This document shows, one piece after another, positions 1 through 11,041 of a stretch of 64,000 bases of DNA. The notes under the pieces are model-generated. The model did not search any database. It was not told the origin of the DNA and saw only the letters and a list, made by a program, of their open reading frames with translations. How positions within the stretch are numbered: the first letter of the stretch is position 1; each line of letters opens with the position of its first letter. Source of the DNA: Pyronema omphalodes. Lineage: Eukaryota > Ascomycota > Pezizomycetes > Pezizales > Pyronemataceae. Made by a program: the position numbers and the translations under genes. The stretch spans positions 248,001-312,000 of the forward strand of contig JAJJXM010000013.1 of the NCBI GenBank assembly GCA_024516155.1. The letters run 5' to 3'.

Positions 1-59
1 ACAAGTAAAAATCAATAAATTTCACGTAATGAGTTCCAGGGAATAAAGATTCAGAATCA

Positions 60-1400
60 GCAAAGTTAACACCGAAGGAGGCGGAGAATCATAACGGCTG
101 ATATGCATGAGGGCCTATTTCAGCGCGTACCGTGGTTATGGACGACAGTTTTAAACTTCGGGCGTTCTGTCAGTTGCATATGACTGTATTTTGTTCCCGG
201 GATTGTTTCCTCCAAAATAATGAAGCAACCTGATGTACTGCCATTCTGTACCAAACCTTATTAATGTTGCGTGCGGGAAGACTGAGCGGGGCGTAGACGC
301 GTAGTCGGCGCGTTGGGAGCGACGTAGCGCCGGAAACTGTCACGCGTCGAAGTGCATGGTTGAATAAGGTGAATAGAGACGCGTTATTGACGCGGTCGGT
401 TACATAGTCAGCCACCGGCTGGACGCGATGTGAGAGTCGGAAGGGAACGGAAAGTCACATACATCATCAAAGATGAACAGAAGAAATATGGAATTTAAAT
501 AAACTTTACCATATGTTACACTTTTAATTTTTCCGAGAGAAGAAAAGAGATTGATGATTGCGTATTATAGATTCACGCTACTCGTAGAAAGGTGAATAGC
601 CACTCCTCGAACGCGCCGAACGAGAACATCACACATTCACTCCCCACCTGCGGGGAAAAATGAAATAACAATGACATAAATTAAAGTAAACTAGAAACAA
701 GTAAGTAGTCGAAAATGAAACCGAAATATTGGAAAGAAAATAAATAATATCATTTTCAAAAATATTTACATATAGTAACAGAATGAGAAAAAGGAAACGA
801 AGGATCCTACATGGACTATTTTGTTGTGAATTTTAGTATAGTCTAACAGTGTCTCAATATGTTTCACATGGTAAGAACATTACCAATTCAACATCAAACC
901 CGCATGATGTTTACCGATGCACGCAGAGACTAGTGGTAGAAGTCTGTTCTTTGTGATGCAGGTAAACAGTTTGTATATTGCTTCTGTCATGTTGGAGAAC
1001 CAATGGTTTATGATTTCGGTGGCGTACTCCTTCTTATAAACCAGCTTTGGTACTCCAACCGTCCATTATGTAGGAATCATAATGCCATAAATCAGCGGCT
1101 GTATGAGAAAAAAAACAAAGCTCGCACAATCTTATGTAAGTCAAACTCTTGACGACTAACTTCTGCATATTGCATAAAAAGGTCGTATGATATCCCAGTT
1201 GGTCCGTGGGCAATTCCGTTGTCTGACTTGTATACCGCCGATTCAATTTCTTCCCGAGAGACTGGTCCAGTGGTTCCCGTAGAATCTCTCTGAGGTATAT
1301 ACTTGTAAAGCGCTTCTGGAGTTTTAGATTCAGTCGGCCGTCCAGTGTACAGCTCGTCGTGGTATTCTCACGCAATTGCTTTTTTTTTTTGGGTCATTGT
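60..1400. repeat. Dispersed repeat copy R1 (contains LINE RT remnant)
   Basis: This stretch is alignable by eye with 8430-10190 and partly with 5100-5440. Shared landmarks are a TATGGACGAC-GTTTT block near 135, a GACGCG-rich block near 380-430, a CTACATGGACT block near 808, and the antisense RT segment at 885-1200. Copy R1 lacks the 706-bp insertion found in the 8430-10190 copy and so serves as its empty site. No intact gene is seen; short ORFs here are not supported. Positions 1-60 show nothing recognisable. Confidence 0.75.
885..1200 (-). pseudogene. LINE-type reverse transcriptase fragment (copy 1)
   Basis: Read on the minus strand, this gives segments matching the N-terminal part of non-LTR retrotransposon RT. 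There is a K-x-VYKKEYATEI segment followed by a TEAIYKLFTCIT segment and an ACIGKHHAGLML segment. These correspond to the family order (W..I..YKK, then N-x-RP-L..YK, then Q-x-GF). It is closely similar to 9819-10182. The frame changes and no catalytic YxDD block follows, so it is a short inactive fragment. The strand is opposite to the zinc-knuckle genes downstream. Confidence 0.65.
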
Positions 1401-4090
1401 TTCTTGATTTGACCTGTGTTGTTTTCCAGTCAGTATATATTACTATCCTCCACCAGCATTCTTCCCCAGGTTTCAGAATTCGGACGAGTTGTTAAAGCTT
1501 TGGTCAAGCCTCTCTATCAATTTGGCTTTCTCTAAAAGCACTTGCCTTTCGTCTTTCACTTCTAAGCATAAGGTTATCCAGAATCACTCAAGACAAGATT
1601 TCTCCATGACGCCGGGAGAGAGGGAGTGGATATTCATACACCACTAACCTGGGCCTGTTTCTACTTTGTCTCTTTAGCAGTACTGTACGCTTACTGTAGA
1701 GTGATCCGCCTGTTTTGGAGTTTGGATTATATCCCGTTGGTACCATTGGTGGTTAAAGTCTGGTGCTGTATATCCTGTCTATGCGACTATCTGATCCGAT
1801 ATAATGAGAAAAGGAATATGTGTAGCTTCTGTTATCTGGATTTTCGATTCGCCAGCTATCGTACAGTTCCCCGTCTCCAGCTAGCGCCGATATTTCAAGC
1901 ATTAACAACACGCACACGCACATCTTCACGACGAGCTGGTTTTCTATCAAGAGCTTCAGGGAAGCCATTGAAGTCTCGCAAAATGACGTGAATTACTTTC
2001 ATTGTGTAGCTTAAGCACTTAAAGGTGTGTCGTCGATGCTAATATCTGATGCCTTGTGCGTTACGCTCAGGAACTTCACGGATATAGTGCGGTTAACGGG
2101 ACATGTTAGGATCTTATATACCTTTTCTACGTCTTTGCAACCCTTGATGTTGAGGGGCATGAGGCGCATGATGTCTGAATAATCACCCTCTGATGTTTCT
2201 TCATGACTGGCACTGGGCTTACCATCCGGTTCCTATGTTTCCTTTTCCACCTCCTGGTACCCCGCAATTTCTCCCCAGGTGTCTGTGGATATCTCGATGC
2301 TGAGTGGCTTGCAGCCAGGGCGGTTACATTGGAACAGGGAGTGTTCTTTCTTGGTGCAGAAACATTGGTACAGTGGTTCCTGACTGATCAGTGACACAAG
2401 CATTCCCGCCCCAAGTCTTTTCCCTAACATCGGAGACAGGAGGATGATGAAGGGTGGCTGAAGACCACTGCAAACTCGCCGTTTGGACAGTTGCAGTGAC
2501 ATTTGTTGCTGATTACAAGCGCAGTAAAAAAGCCCTGGCAATGAGTGCCGAGGTGGGTGGACTTAGAATCTCGGATATTGTGAATTAATGATAGGCCTTC
2601 TGATCCAGTGGATCAGACCACATTTGGTTTTGTTCGGGTATCTCCAAATGTATTTACAACTAGAGACGTGACATCATTTGCGTATATGAACTTTGACGTA
2701 TTCGGATGTGGTGACTTGGTGGACCGGTCATCGATGTCGATTAAACGCGGATTTTCCCAATATTCGCAGTCGAATTTGGAGGAGAAATGGGAACGATGTG
2801 ACGGAATCTGCTGATAGCGCGGTACACTGGCCAAGTGGCCTCGTTGTTTGATGATGTCTTTCAATTACCTCTTGATAGATGCGACTAGGGAATTCAGAGA
2901 ACTTATACCGATACAGTAATGTCATCGTAATCAGGGATCCGGGGATAAGAAATCCAAAAACTCGACAAAACACAACCAGAACACAGTTCGAAAAAGGAAA
3001 TAGAACAGAGGCCTGAAAGATACAAATCATTTGAACAGCTGATCAGTAGGGTGTGATCAGGGGATTGAAAAAGATAACAATAGTTTATCCTTGGAGGCCT
3101 GACGGAATTCCGCTAGGCTGCCTGCTGAAAACAGTGACTGTTTATGGTGTGCCTGAAACCCGATGTCTTGTTTTGCAGTCTTATGACAAACACGTGCGCC
3201 TTCTTCCTTACTAATATCAAAGAAATCCGTTGGTAATATGGCAGAGAAAAAAAAGTAGCTGAAAAAAAGTAGCGGTGGTCAAACACTGAAAATCGTGGGT
3301 CAACGGAAAGAAAGATTTCCAACTGCAGATCAAACCGGACGATAGAACTGGATCAACGAGGTAAAAATACGGTCAAACAATTAGTCAAACACACATATCA
3401 GACGTCGAACAAGCAATCAGACGTGAGCAAACAAAATATTGACCAGAAAAAATGGACGGTCTAACAAATGCTCTTGTGACTAGAATCAAAGCAATGCGGT
3501 CCACACCCTCACTCTGTTAGTGATAAGTCATCCAAAGTATCACCAACGGCAAACAACATCCATACTGAGACGTCGGTTTGTCTTTGCAGGCCTGAAGTGA
3601 TGCTGCATCGCTTATTCGGCAATCTGTGATGTTTGTCGTGTGCCCGGAAACCAATTTCCCGTGTTTATAGTTACTAACAAGTCAATAGTTTCCATTGCGC
3701 GGTGAGAAGGTACTTGGCTCTGTTAGTTTATAATGTCAGTCGGAGAGGTCATGCCTCCACATTGGCAAACAGCACAACCGTCATTCGGATTCATTCTCTT
3801 TTAATGCGGTGGGACAAGTTGCGAGGTGGCAGAATTTTCTTTATCGGTGAGAGCCGTTACAACTGGAATAGCAATGGTTGTGAACAGAGTGGATAATTGA
3901 TGCAGCCCAGGGAAATCCGGGAATCGCTGCTTGAGGTGTTACACAACGAGTGACCGCTGATGATGAAGGGATTGCAGTGCTGACTTTACGGAGATACATA
4001 GGCCCAATTCAATGCTTGACGTCGGATTTGTACAACCTTTCAGGGTCAAAATCAACAATACTATCCGGCTTTTGACAGGTCTACCCTGTG
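1400..4090. other. Gene-poor stretch, no intact gene recognised
   Basis: Only short overlapping ORFs on both strands occur here, none with recognisable domains, apart from the possible zinc-knuckle remnant at 2233-2541. The segment GAGGCCACTTGGCC around 2830-2850 (minus strand) recurs at about 32155-32175 (plus strand) and in weaker form near 28530. This suggests fragments of a dispersed repeat. Confidence 0.5.
2233..2541 (-). pseudogene. Possible degenerate zinc-knuckle family remnant
   Basis: Minus-strand translation contains GAGMLVSLISQEPLYQ followed by CFCTKKEHSLFQC. This resembles the end of the zinc-knuckle paralogs in this window (for example VGGYMAVLNQEQFDL then C-x2-C-x4-H-x4-C). 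The H-x4-C half of the knuckle is intact, while the first C-x2-C is one residue short. Upstream residues only loosely follow the family. Chance similarity is possible; a profile alignment would decide. Confidence 0.3.
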
Positions 4091-4267
4091 TGACCCTATC
4101 CCTTGACACTGTGTCTTGAGACGTCCACTATCTTCGTCCTACATCTCCACCAGTTTTCTCCATCACCACCCACACCGCCCCGCCGAAACCTTTTCTTTTC
4201 TAATTATTGCCATACACAAAATCTTTTCGGTCACCCTCACAACGGCCTTGCCATAGAGCTGCTCGCT

Positions 4268-4825
4268 ATGGTCCACCATTCTACCGAAGCCCCTCAATGG
4301 TCTACGACGGCAATGGTTAGCTCCAATGATCAAACCACGATGCCCGATGCGTCAGCGCATCCTGTTTCTATAACTTTGGGCGAGCGACCCCTGCACGTAT
4401 CAGGACAACAGGTGTATATCCCGTGTCATGTAGAAAAGGCCGAATGGCTGCCCGGCGTATGAGCCAGTGCTGACAATCACCAAGAACACGGGACATTGTA
4501 AACTACTGTTGACACCCTGATTGAGGCAGAACGATTTATGAAAGAGGTTCATCAGGAGTTCTCGAAAGACAATACGACGGCGGAAGAACATCTCGAGAGG
4601 ATAGCCCAGCAAATTCAGGAGCTCATCCAAATCAGGCGTCATATGCACAGGATGATCTTCCACCCCAGAAACAATCGCGCTAGGAGAGAAGCGTTATCGA
4701 AACAGACGAATCCGGAAATAGCAGAAGCGCTGACCGCGGCAAAGTTGACATGCCAGAGCCTACGCCAGAATTATTCACTCCTAAACGAGGATGTCTATCA
4801 GTCACGTCAGGGTGCCCTTTCATAG
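4268..4825 (+). pseudogene. N-terminal/coiled-coil member of the local family, no C-terminal domain
   Basis: The first part (from the ATG at 4268) ends in a leader with QQVYIPCHVEKAEWLPG, matching the V-x-IPR...WL motif of the 24.5 kb and 26.9 kb paralogs. The second part (about 4526-4825) has heptad-like sequence (NTTAEEHLERIAQQIQEL) matching the coiled-coil module. Between them lie an in-frame TGA (4460) and TAA. These are either pseudogene stops or removed by a 69-nt intron (4457-4525, GTATGA...GAG), which would keep phase 0 and give about 162 residues. Only a weak trace of the family core-promoter block precedes it, near 4090-4150. No F-box or zinc-knuckle region follows. I lean to a truncated copy but a short coiled-coil-only protein is possible. 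Confidence 0.45.
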
Positions 4826-5099
4826 GCCGAGTTTACAACAAAGTATTATGGTATAGCAATGGAACAATAAGAGGCCGAGATTATTAAAATACACAATAAC
4901 CGACTGTAACAAAAAGAAGAAAAAAATAAAAAAAACTAGACCGAGACGACAGAAGGAAATGTGAAGAATGAAGATGGAACGTGTGCGTGGAGTTCGATAA
5001 TTGATAGTGAGGGGAAATAATTCAAATTTTACACGGTGATGAGAGACAACAAATTAGTTTTCAAAATACATGTCAGAAGGAAAATAAAAAAATTTGATG

Positions 5100-5500
5100 T
5101 AATTACTTTCCTTTGAATACACATTCAGGATCAGTTGTGTTAGCATCGAAGGTGGCGGACAGTCACAACGGCTGCCTCAGAATATAGATGAGATGTGGCA
5201 GCCCGTACCAACGTTGTTATGCATGACATTTTAAATCCCTGGCGTTTCGACAGTCAAAAATTGACCTTAGCAGGATAGCTTTATATATCGAATCACGTGG
5301 ACGCGTCCTTGTCGCGTGGGACATAAGGCGGTGCGAATCGCGAAGCGCGTGGTAGAGTAAGGTGGAAAGACGCGTGCTCGACGCGACCGGACTTGTTAGA
5401 CGTGACGCTCGTGGCGGAGTATAAATTTTGTGAAAATGTTACCTCACATGAAACAGAAACAGAAAACTGGAATTCGAAACACATTTTGGCTTTTTCTACC
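5100..5500. repeat. Partial copy of dispersed repeat R
   Basis: This segment aligns with about 45-430 and 8430-8720. It shares an AAGG-GGCGGA block, a TTATG-A-GACA-TTTTAAA block and a GACGCG-rich block (5300-5400). It lacks the RT segment. Positions 4830-5100 and 5500-5890 show no recognisable gene. Confidence 0.55.
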
Positions 5501-6168
5501 ATATGTCTTCCTTTAATATCATAAATGCAAGCACAATCCATCAGTTTAACGTAATCGATTGGAGCTGGTGTGAAAGCACTTATAACACAAGCAAACGGTC
5601 ATTTTACTAATTAATCCTAGCGGCCGTTGGTAAACCAAACGCGGCCTAAGCGAGGAGCAACGGACATTTTATCAAGCGCGCAACTACGATATCTCACTGT
5701 ATGTAACCTCCAGCTATACTGCGTAGAAGCGAGAGGAAAGATAATGAAAACCAGATTGAATTGAGATAGCAAATAGCAGGTAGGAAACTACACCAGGATC
5801 AGACTGAAATAATAAAGATCAAAGGAGAGAAAAAGAACCGAACTGAAAACATACATACATGGCACTGGAATAAGAAAAAACTAAACAAAGGGTTATAAAT
5901 AGTGGATTTGACCACACCCTATCACTCTGATATCCGTATCTCTTTCTATCGGAATACAAAACACCAGGACCTTTACGAAGCCCCCTGGATGATCTACGGC
6001 GCATCAATGTAGCTATCATGAAATCATCAAGAAATTTTGAAAGACGATATGTAACTGCATGGACTCTAAGCACGTTGGATGCTAATTGCTGCCATACCCA
6101 TATTTATCGTCCACCATGAGACCCATGAAAATTGTCCCTCCTACTTTCAATATATTTGTACTCCTAGA

Positions 6169-6601
6169 CAGAGGTGGCTCTGACCCGGTCAGGGTCACAG
6201 ATCGGGTCAATCAATGACCGGGTCATTGACCGGGGGGTTAGTGACGGGTCAGTAGTATTAGGGTTGAGGTTGCGGATATTTAGATCTCGAAAATGTTCGA
6301 GAATAGTTGAATAGAATGAGTAATGAGGATGGAATAATGGACAGTGCGGGAAATATATGTAGGATCGACTGATGTGCTAACATAGGAAAGAAAACATCTA
6401 TACTTATTTTCACATTAAATATAGAATTGAATTCTAGGTAGACACGACCTTTCTTTTCTGGTCCACTGCAGTCTACTCCCAGGGCAGACAGCCGACGCCC
6501 TTGCAGCATCATAAGTCATCACACGCACGCGTGACTTGCGACCCCTCTCTGACCCGGTCAGTTCGCTTTTTTCCACTGACCCCCGGTCAGTCCCAGCTCT
6601 G
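6169..6601. mobile_element. hAT-like MITE inside duplication unit G1
   Basis: The ends form an imperfect terminal inverted repeat: CAGAGGTGGCTCTGACCCGG on the left and, on the complement of the right end, CAGAGCTGGGACTGACCGGG. Flanking 8-mers are CTCCTAGA (6161-6168) and CTCCTAGC (6602-6609), an 8-bp target-site duplication with one mismatch. The paralogous unit at 10440-12360 has an uninterrupted site (CACTTCTAGCAAAC near 10698). CAGAG termini and 8-bp duplications are typical of hAT elements. There is no transposase, so it is non-autonomous. The interior repeats GACCCGGTCA/TGACCGGGTC palindromes (6183-6255). Confidence 0.75.
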
Positions 6602-6716
6602 CTCCTAGCCAACTGTGAATATATATCATTTTGTAGTCGCTGGTAATATTTTGGCAATAGATGGTCTTGCATGGCGCCATCACTTGTCGTTGACGATGCT
6701 GTCGGGCCAGAGTGCA

Positions 6717-6824
6717 TTTTACTAGGGTTGAATTGGAAACCTGAGTTCTTCTGTCAAACCTTCTTCTTCATTATTCGACCCTTGCCATGGAAAAGTTTCT
6801 TGGCATGCACTATATTTCTCCATC
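6717..6824 (+). promoter_or_regulatory. Family promoter block (box A and core block)
   Basis: Box A is TTTTACTAGGGTTGAATTGG at 6717-6736. The core block at 6786-6824 contains TTCTTGGCATGCACTATATT followed by TCTCCATC. Both recur, in the same order and with nearly the same spacing, before the other family members (10814-10923; 24740-24630 minus; core only at 27041-26999 minus). TATAT in the core may act as TATA box. The distance from the core to the ATG at 6941 is about 117 bp, as in the paralogs. Confidence 0.65.
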
Positions 6825-6940
6825 GTTTGGACACTTATCCGTCAGTGCCTCCCTCACACCTACGCTTATATCACCCAGTTCGATCCGGCACGCAATCGCA
6901 TCAATACCGGTGCAACCGATTTACACAACGTCTCATCGAC

Positions 6941-7807
6941 ATGGTCCGCAATCGTACAAGCCGCGCCAAGGCAGCTTCCAAGCTATTGGCGCCTCTCGAA
7001 GATCAGAGGAAAGACGAACAAACCACAGAAAGCCACACTTTTACGGCAGCGAATGAACAGACTACACACCAGAAATCACCGGAACCACGTCCAACAATCA
7101 AGGCCGTTCGAAAGAAGCGCATAACAAGCGCACAACGTCAATGCTGGATCAGACGCGAGCGTTGGATATTCATGGGTGTACCACCTCGGATGAAGAATGA
7201 AACTCGAACCGCAATGCACAAAATTATCCTCCAGAAGATCTCAGACATGGATGTCGTGGGTATCAAGCGTGTCCATTTGATCGGGAACTTCTACCTTGCC
7301 ATCCGTTTTATATCGCCCAAATTAAGAAATAGAGCACTTGTTAAGATCAAAGATGAGGCTTTCAACTTCGAAAATGCGCCGATGCCGGTGGCAATACGGG
7401 CATTCGAAGACACAAAGGATTTACCCCATTATGTATGGCGCATTACAGGTCCTGTAAGCGCTGACCTTGATGATATCCAGAATGCGGTCGAGGCATTTTG
7501 TAAGGAGCGATATCCATTGTTTTCGTCTGCGTTCCAGGTTAGCCGTAAAGTGCATCTTGGACGTCGCACAGATCAGTATTTTGTTCGATTCGACCGGGCC
7601 CCTCCATGCATGGGTATGAAGGTAATCAGCATTGGAAAGTATCTGGCTACCATCAACGAAGACCTATTCGACTTATGTGGCTTGTGCAACAGAGTGGGAC
7701 ACTCGGTGTTTTATTGTCGAATCAAAAGTGATAACAGATTGTCGAAGCATATTTGTACTGGTTCCGTAGGAGAGTTGGATGACATGAGAGACAGTGATAG
7801 TTGGTAG
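6941..7807 (+). CDS. RRM-like/CCHC zinc-knuckle protein, short form (paralog 1)
   Basis: A 288-residue protein from the ATG at 6941. This start is chosen because it matches the start of the 11042 paralog and follows the conserved core promoter by about 117 bp; the frame is open further upstream, across the promoter. The basic N-terminus (KAVRKKRITSAQR) is followed by a beta-alpha-beta-beta-alpha-beta-like region (RWIFMGVPP ... FYLAIRF ... MPVAIRAFE), then a second segment (YVWRITGPV ... QYFVRFDRAPP). A zinc knuckle CGLCNRVGHSVFYC (CX2CX4HX4C) and a tail RLSKHICTGSVGELDD close the protein. The order fits a LINE ORF1/Gag-like nucleic-acid-binding protein. Unlike the paralogs at 23-27 kb it has no coiled coil. 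Function is unknown; RNA or single-strand DNA binding is inferred only from the knuckle. Confidence 0.7.
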   Translation: MVRNRTSRAKAASKLLAPLEDQRKDEQTTESHTFTAANEQTTHQKSPEPRPTIKAVRKKRITSAQRQCWIRRERWIFMGVPPRMKNETRTAMHKIILQKISDMDVVGIKRVHLIGNFYLAIRFISPKLRNRALVKIKDEAFNFENAPMPVAIRAFEDTKDLPHYVWRITGPVSADLDDIQNAVEAFCKERYPLFSSAFQVSRKVHLGRRTDQYFVRFDRAPPCMGMKVISIGKYLATINEDLFDLCGLCNRVGHSVFYCRIKSDNRLSKHICTGSVGELDDMRDSDSW

Positions 7808-9109
7808 CTCGACATTCAAACACAGTATTATGGCCTTGAAATGGGACAGCGAGGCTCAGGAGCGTATCAGAATGTACAATTACTGCATGTCAAAGACTGG
7901 ATGAGCAATAGAACAACATGGATCCTGATAGTCATACAGAACCATAACTTCGCGTGATGCATAAGAAAAGAAATCTAAAAAAGATCTTCCACGAGTAAAA
8001 GACGATGCAGCTTCGATTTCACAAAGACAGAAAAAAGTAAAAACAACTTCAACGTAACTACCTACTTTCTTGGAACCTTTACATCCAGATCATGAGTTTT
8101 CCCATGGAACCAGAGAGGAAGACTCAAAGCAACTGGCTCGGAACATACAGCTATCAACGTCTTCCATTCGCATGAATCGTTCATCTTCAGGTGTTTTAGC
8201 AGTGCTATATTTATTTCATTCATTTTATTTATTAATCACAACGATATTGGTTGCCGTGCGTCAAGTTAGATGATAACACGAGAACATCTATCCAATAATA
8301 CAAAATTTCGTAAAATTTGCCAGTCTATGCAAAAACGGTTATTGCTGTTGCGTGTCGTTACAACAAGAGGCAACGGGACATAAACAGGTTCGGCCAAGAT
8401 GCGACGTCGGCCGCGGCGCTTGTATACCGCTGTTATGGACGACGGTTTTCAACTGCCGTCATGCTGTCAGTTGCATATGTCTGTCTTTGATTACAGCATT
8501 AAGTCCTTAAAAATTCATGAAGTTACAGGATATACTTCGATTATGTGCTAAACCCAATGACTGTTGCCTGCCAGAAGAGCGACCGGCGCGTGGACGCGTC
8601 GGAACGCGGTACCGCTGGAAACCGTGTCGCTTCAAAACGGATGGGAAATGGACGCGTTCTGGACGCGTTCTTGGCGCGGTCGGCCTGTCAGCCACGGGCT
8701 GAACAGGACGGGTGAGTCGGACGTGAAGGGTCAAGTTACATGCACATATCAACAGAAAATATATGGAACTTAAATACACATTATCATGTATCACCTTTCT
8801 ACTTTTTGCGCTAGAATATAAGAGATCTATAATAGATTCAAGCTGAGGCGGAAGCGTAAGCGGTGTGAACAGACACTCTTCCCAGCGCCGAATGACAACA
8901 TCACACCTTCACTCACCACCCGCGCGGAAAGGTGAGATCAAAAACATAAATTTTACATCGAACAAGAGAAGAAGTAAAAAGAAAGGATATGAAACTGAAA
9001 TAATTAAGAGAAATTGCAAAATATGGTTTTGAAAAATATTTACATATCAACAAAATAAAATAAAAATGAAGTGAAGAATTCTACATGGACTGCTTGGTGG
9101 TTCATTTTA

Positions 9110-9815
9110 GGGCCTGTTTGGCGGTAAAAAATACATTGTGGTTCAAAAACTGCCCGTAGACAAGGTTAGGTCCCAGTACCACGATACATGAATACCATGT
9201 ATTTGGCGCTAGGGAAAATCGTTTTGCGGCGCGAGGACAGCTGTAGACAGCGCCTGTTAGGACCGGTGGGTTCTGCCCACAAGCCACTTTCTACAGCCAC
9301 ATTCCATCCAGCGACAACCAACCACTGGCATTCCGAACGCGTTTACCCTCTGAAGTCACCATCAACTGCTCCCCATCAATGCACGTCGCCTATACACACG
9401 CGCATCATCAGGAATTACGGAGCGGGTTTGGCAACATCAAATCCCAGCTGTCCATGGTTTTGCATGATTTGTGGGCGTGGAGTTGGCGACCGATGGTTGA
9501 AGATGTGTGGAAATAATTTTCACCACGGCCTCACATTTGGCGATGTCACGGTGGCTGTTACGCGATTTTTTTTGGGTTGCGTTGCTTCATTTGGTTTAGT
9601 GGTAGTGGTGAAAATTTTTGCTAGTTTTTGAGCTCTGTGGTACATCGTGATACATGAAATGTATTTAGGGGTCGGGTAGAATACAAAATCAGGTCGAATA
9701 CATTGTATTCTTGTCCCTGTCTACGGGCCCGCAAAACGCGCGGAAAATACAAATGTCTATGTATTTCCATGTATTAGCGTGTACTACGGCGTATCACGTA
9801 CCACCAAACAGGCCC
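9110..9815. mobile_element. PIF/Harbinger-like MITE (706 bp)
   Basis: The left end is GGGCCTGTTTGGCGGTA; the complement of the right end is GGGCCTGTTTGGTGGTA, a 17-bp terminal inverted repeat with one mismatch. TTA on each side (9107-9109, 9816-9818) is the 3-bp duplication expected for PIF/Harbinger. The paralogous repeat copy at 60-1400 shows the uninterrupted site near 835 (GAATTTTAGTATAGTC). The interior contains several ATACATG/CATGTAT repeats and a 147-residue ORF (9188-9631) without recognisable transposase motifs, so the element is probably non-autonomous. Confidence 0.8.
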
Positions 9816-9818
9816 TTA

Positions 9819-10182
9819 GTGTCTGTAATAGAGCGTGAACATGTTTCATATGCGCATAATATAAGCGATTCAGCATGAAACCCGCTTGATGTTTACCGAT
9901 ACACGCAGAGACTAGCGTTAGAAGTTTGTTGTTTATGATGCAGGTAGACAGTTTGTATATTGATTTTGTCGTTGTGAGGGGCGAACGGTTTATGATCTCA
10001 GTGGCATACTCCTTGTTATACAAAACAGTTATCACTCCAGCGGTCCAATCTTTAGGAATCACCATACGATAAATAAATGACTGTATGAGCAAAGACACAA
10101 AAACTCGTACACTCTTACGTAGGTCAAACCCTTGACGGCTAACTTCGGCATATTGCATAAAGGAGTCGTAGAGGTTTAACAA
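9819..10182 (-). pseudogene. LINE-type reverse transcriptase fragment (copy 2)
   Basis: An open minus-strand reading gives IPKDWTAGVITVLYNKEYAT, then SPLTTTKSIYKLSTCIINNK and GKHQAGFMLNRLYYAH. This order is characteristic of the fingers region of non-LTR RTs (P-x-x-W...I..YK; R-P-L...YK; Q-x-GF-x-x-R). The RT reading is cut at its C-terminal side by the MITE at 9110-9815, and no palm (YxDD) motif is found beyond it. The fragment is inactive and related to 885-1200 and 28870-29320. Confidence 0.8.
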
Positions 10183-10813
10183 ATTGCATTAGACGACATA
10201 TAAAATGTTCAATGCTACCTGTTGAGATGGAAAGACTGAACTCAGTAAGAACTGGGAGAGGATATGATATATCTGGGTACTACTGGCAGCCGGAAAGGTT
10301 GACTGAAGAACCATAGCCAAAAAACCGGCAATCGCTGTGTATTTTGATGAGAACTATGCATGTAAATCCCCTTCTGCAAGAATCATTAATAATTCTATAA
10401 ATTTAATCTTGTTTGATGAACCAACATGTTGGCCACATACACAGTGTGATCACACTGTATCACTCTAATGTCCGTATGTCTTGCCATCGCAGTACAAAAC
10501 GCCAACACATTGATGAAGCCCCTTGGATGATCCACACCGCATCGATGTAGCTGATCTATAATCCTTAAAGTACTGTCAAAGACAAGATATCAATGCATGG
10601 ACTCTAGGGATGCTGAATGCTAGTTGCCGCCATGCCCGTGTCTTTCGTCCACCATGGTACCAGGCCACTATTTCCCTCCCACTTCCCATATATTTGCACT
10701 TCTAGCAAACTGTGCATGTACATCATTTTGCAGTCACCGTTAATATTTCGGCAATAGAGGGTCTTGCATGGCTCCATCACTTGTCGTTGGCGATGCTGTG
10801 GGACCAGGGTGAC

Positions 10814-10923
10814 TTTTACTAGGGTTGAATTGGAAACCTGAGTTATTCTGCCAACCCTCCTTCTTCATTTTTAACCCCTTGTCATGGACACTTTTCTTGG
10901 CACGCTCTATATATTCCTCCATC
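10814..10923 (+). promoter_or_regulatory. Family promoter block
   Basis: Box A TTTTACTAGGGTTGAATTGG is at 10814-10833, identical to the copy at 6717. The core block at 10883-10923 contains CATGGACACTTTTCTTGGCA, then CGCTCTATATATTCC and TCCATC. The core lies about 119 bp before the ATG at 11042. Confidence 0.65.
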
Positions 10924-11041
10924 GTGCGGAGACTTATCCATCAGCAACTCCCTCGCACCCACGCATTATATCATTCACTTTGATTTGAAACGCAATTGCA
11001 TCGACACAAGGTACCACCAATTTACACAACATCTCATCGAT

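Larger units (their letters stand above)
5890..8420 (+). repeat. Segmental duplication unit G1 carrying a zinc-knuckle gene
   Basis: The 5' flank (TATCACTCTGATATCCGTAT and on), the gene at 6941-7807 and the 3' flank to about 8420 (CAGTCTATGCAAAAACGG block near 8320) all have counterparts in the same order at 10440-12360. Apart from the 433-bp insertion at 6169-6601, the two units run colinearly. This is a tandem, same-strand duplication, diverged but easily aligned. Confidence 0.75.
8430..10190. repeat. Dispersed repeat copy R3 (split by a MITE)
   Basis: This copy aligns with 60-1400 outside the 706-bp insertion at 9110-9815. Shared features are the TATGGACGACGG block (8435), the GGACGCGTTCTGGACGCG block (8650), TTCACTCACCACCCGCG (8906), CTACATGGACT (9081) and the antisense RT fragment at 9819-10182. 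Its ORFs at 8507-8794 and overlapping frames are GC-rich repeat sequence without recognisable domains. Confidence 0.7.
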
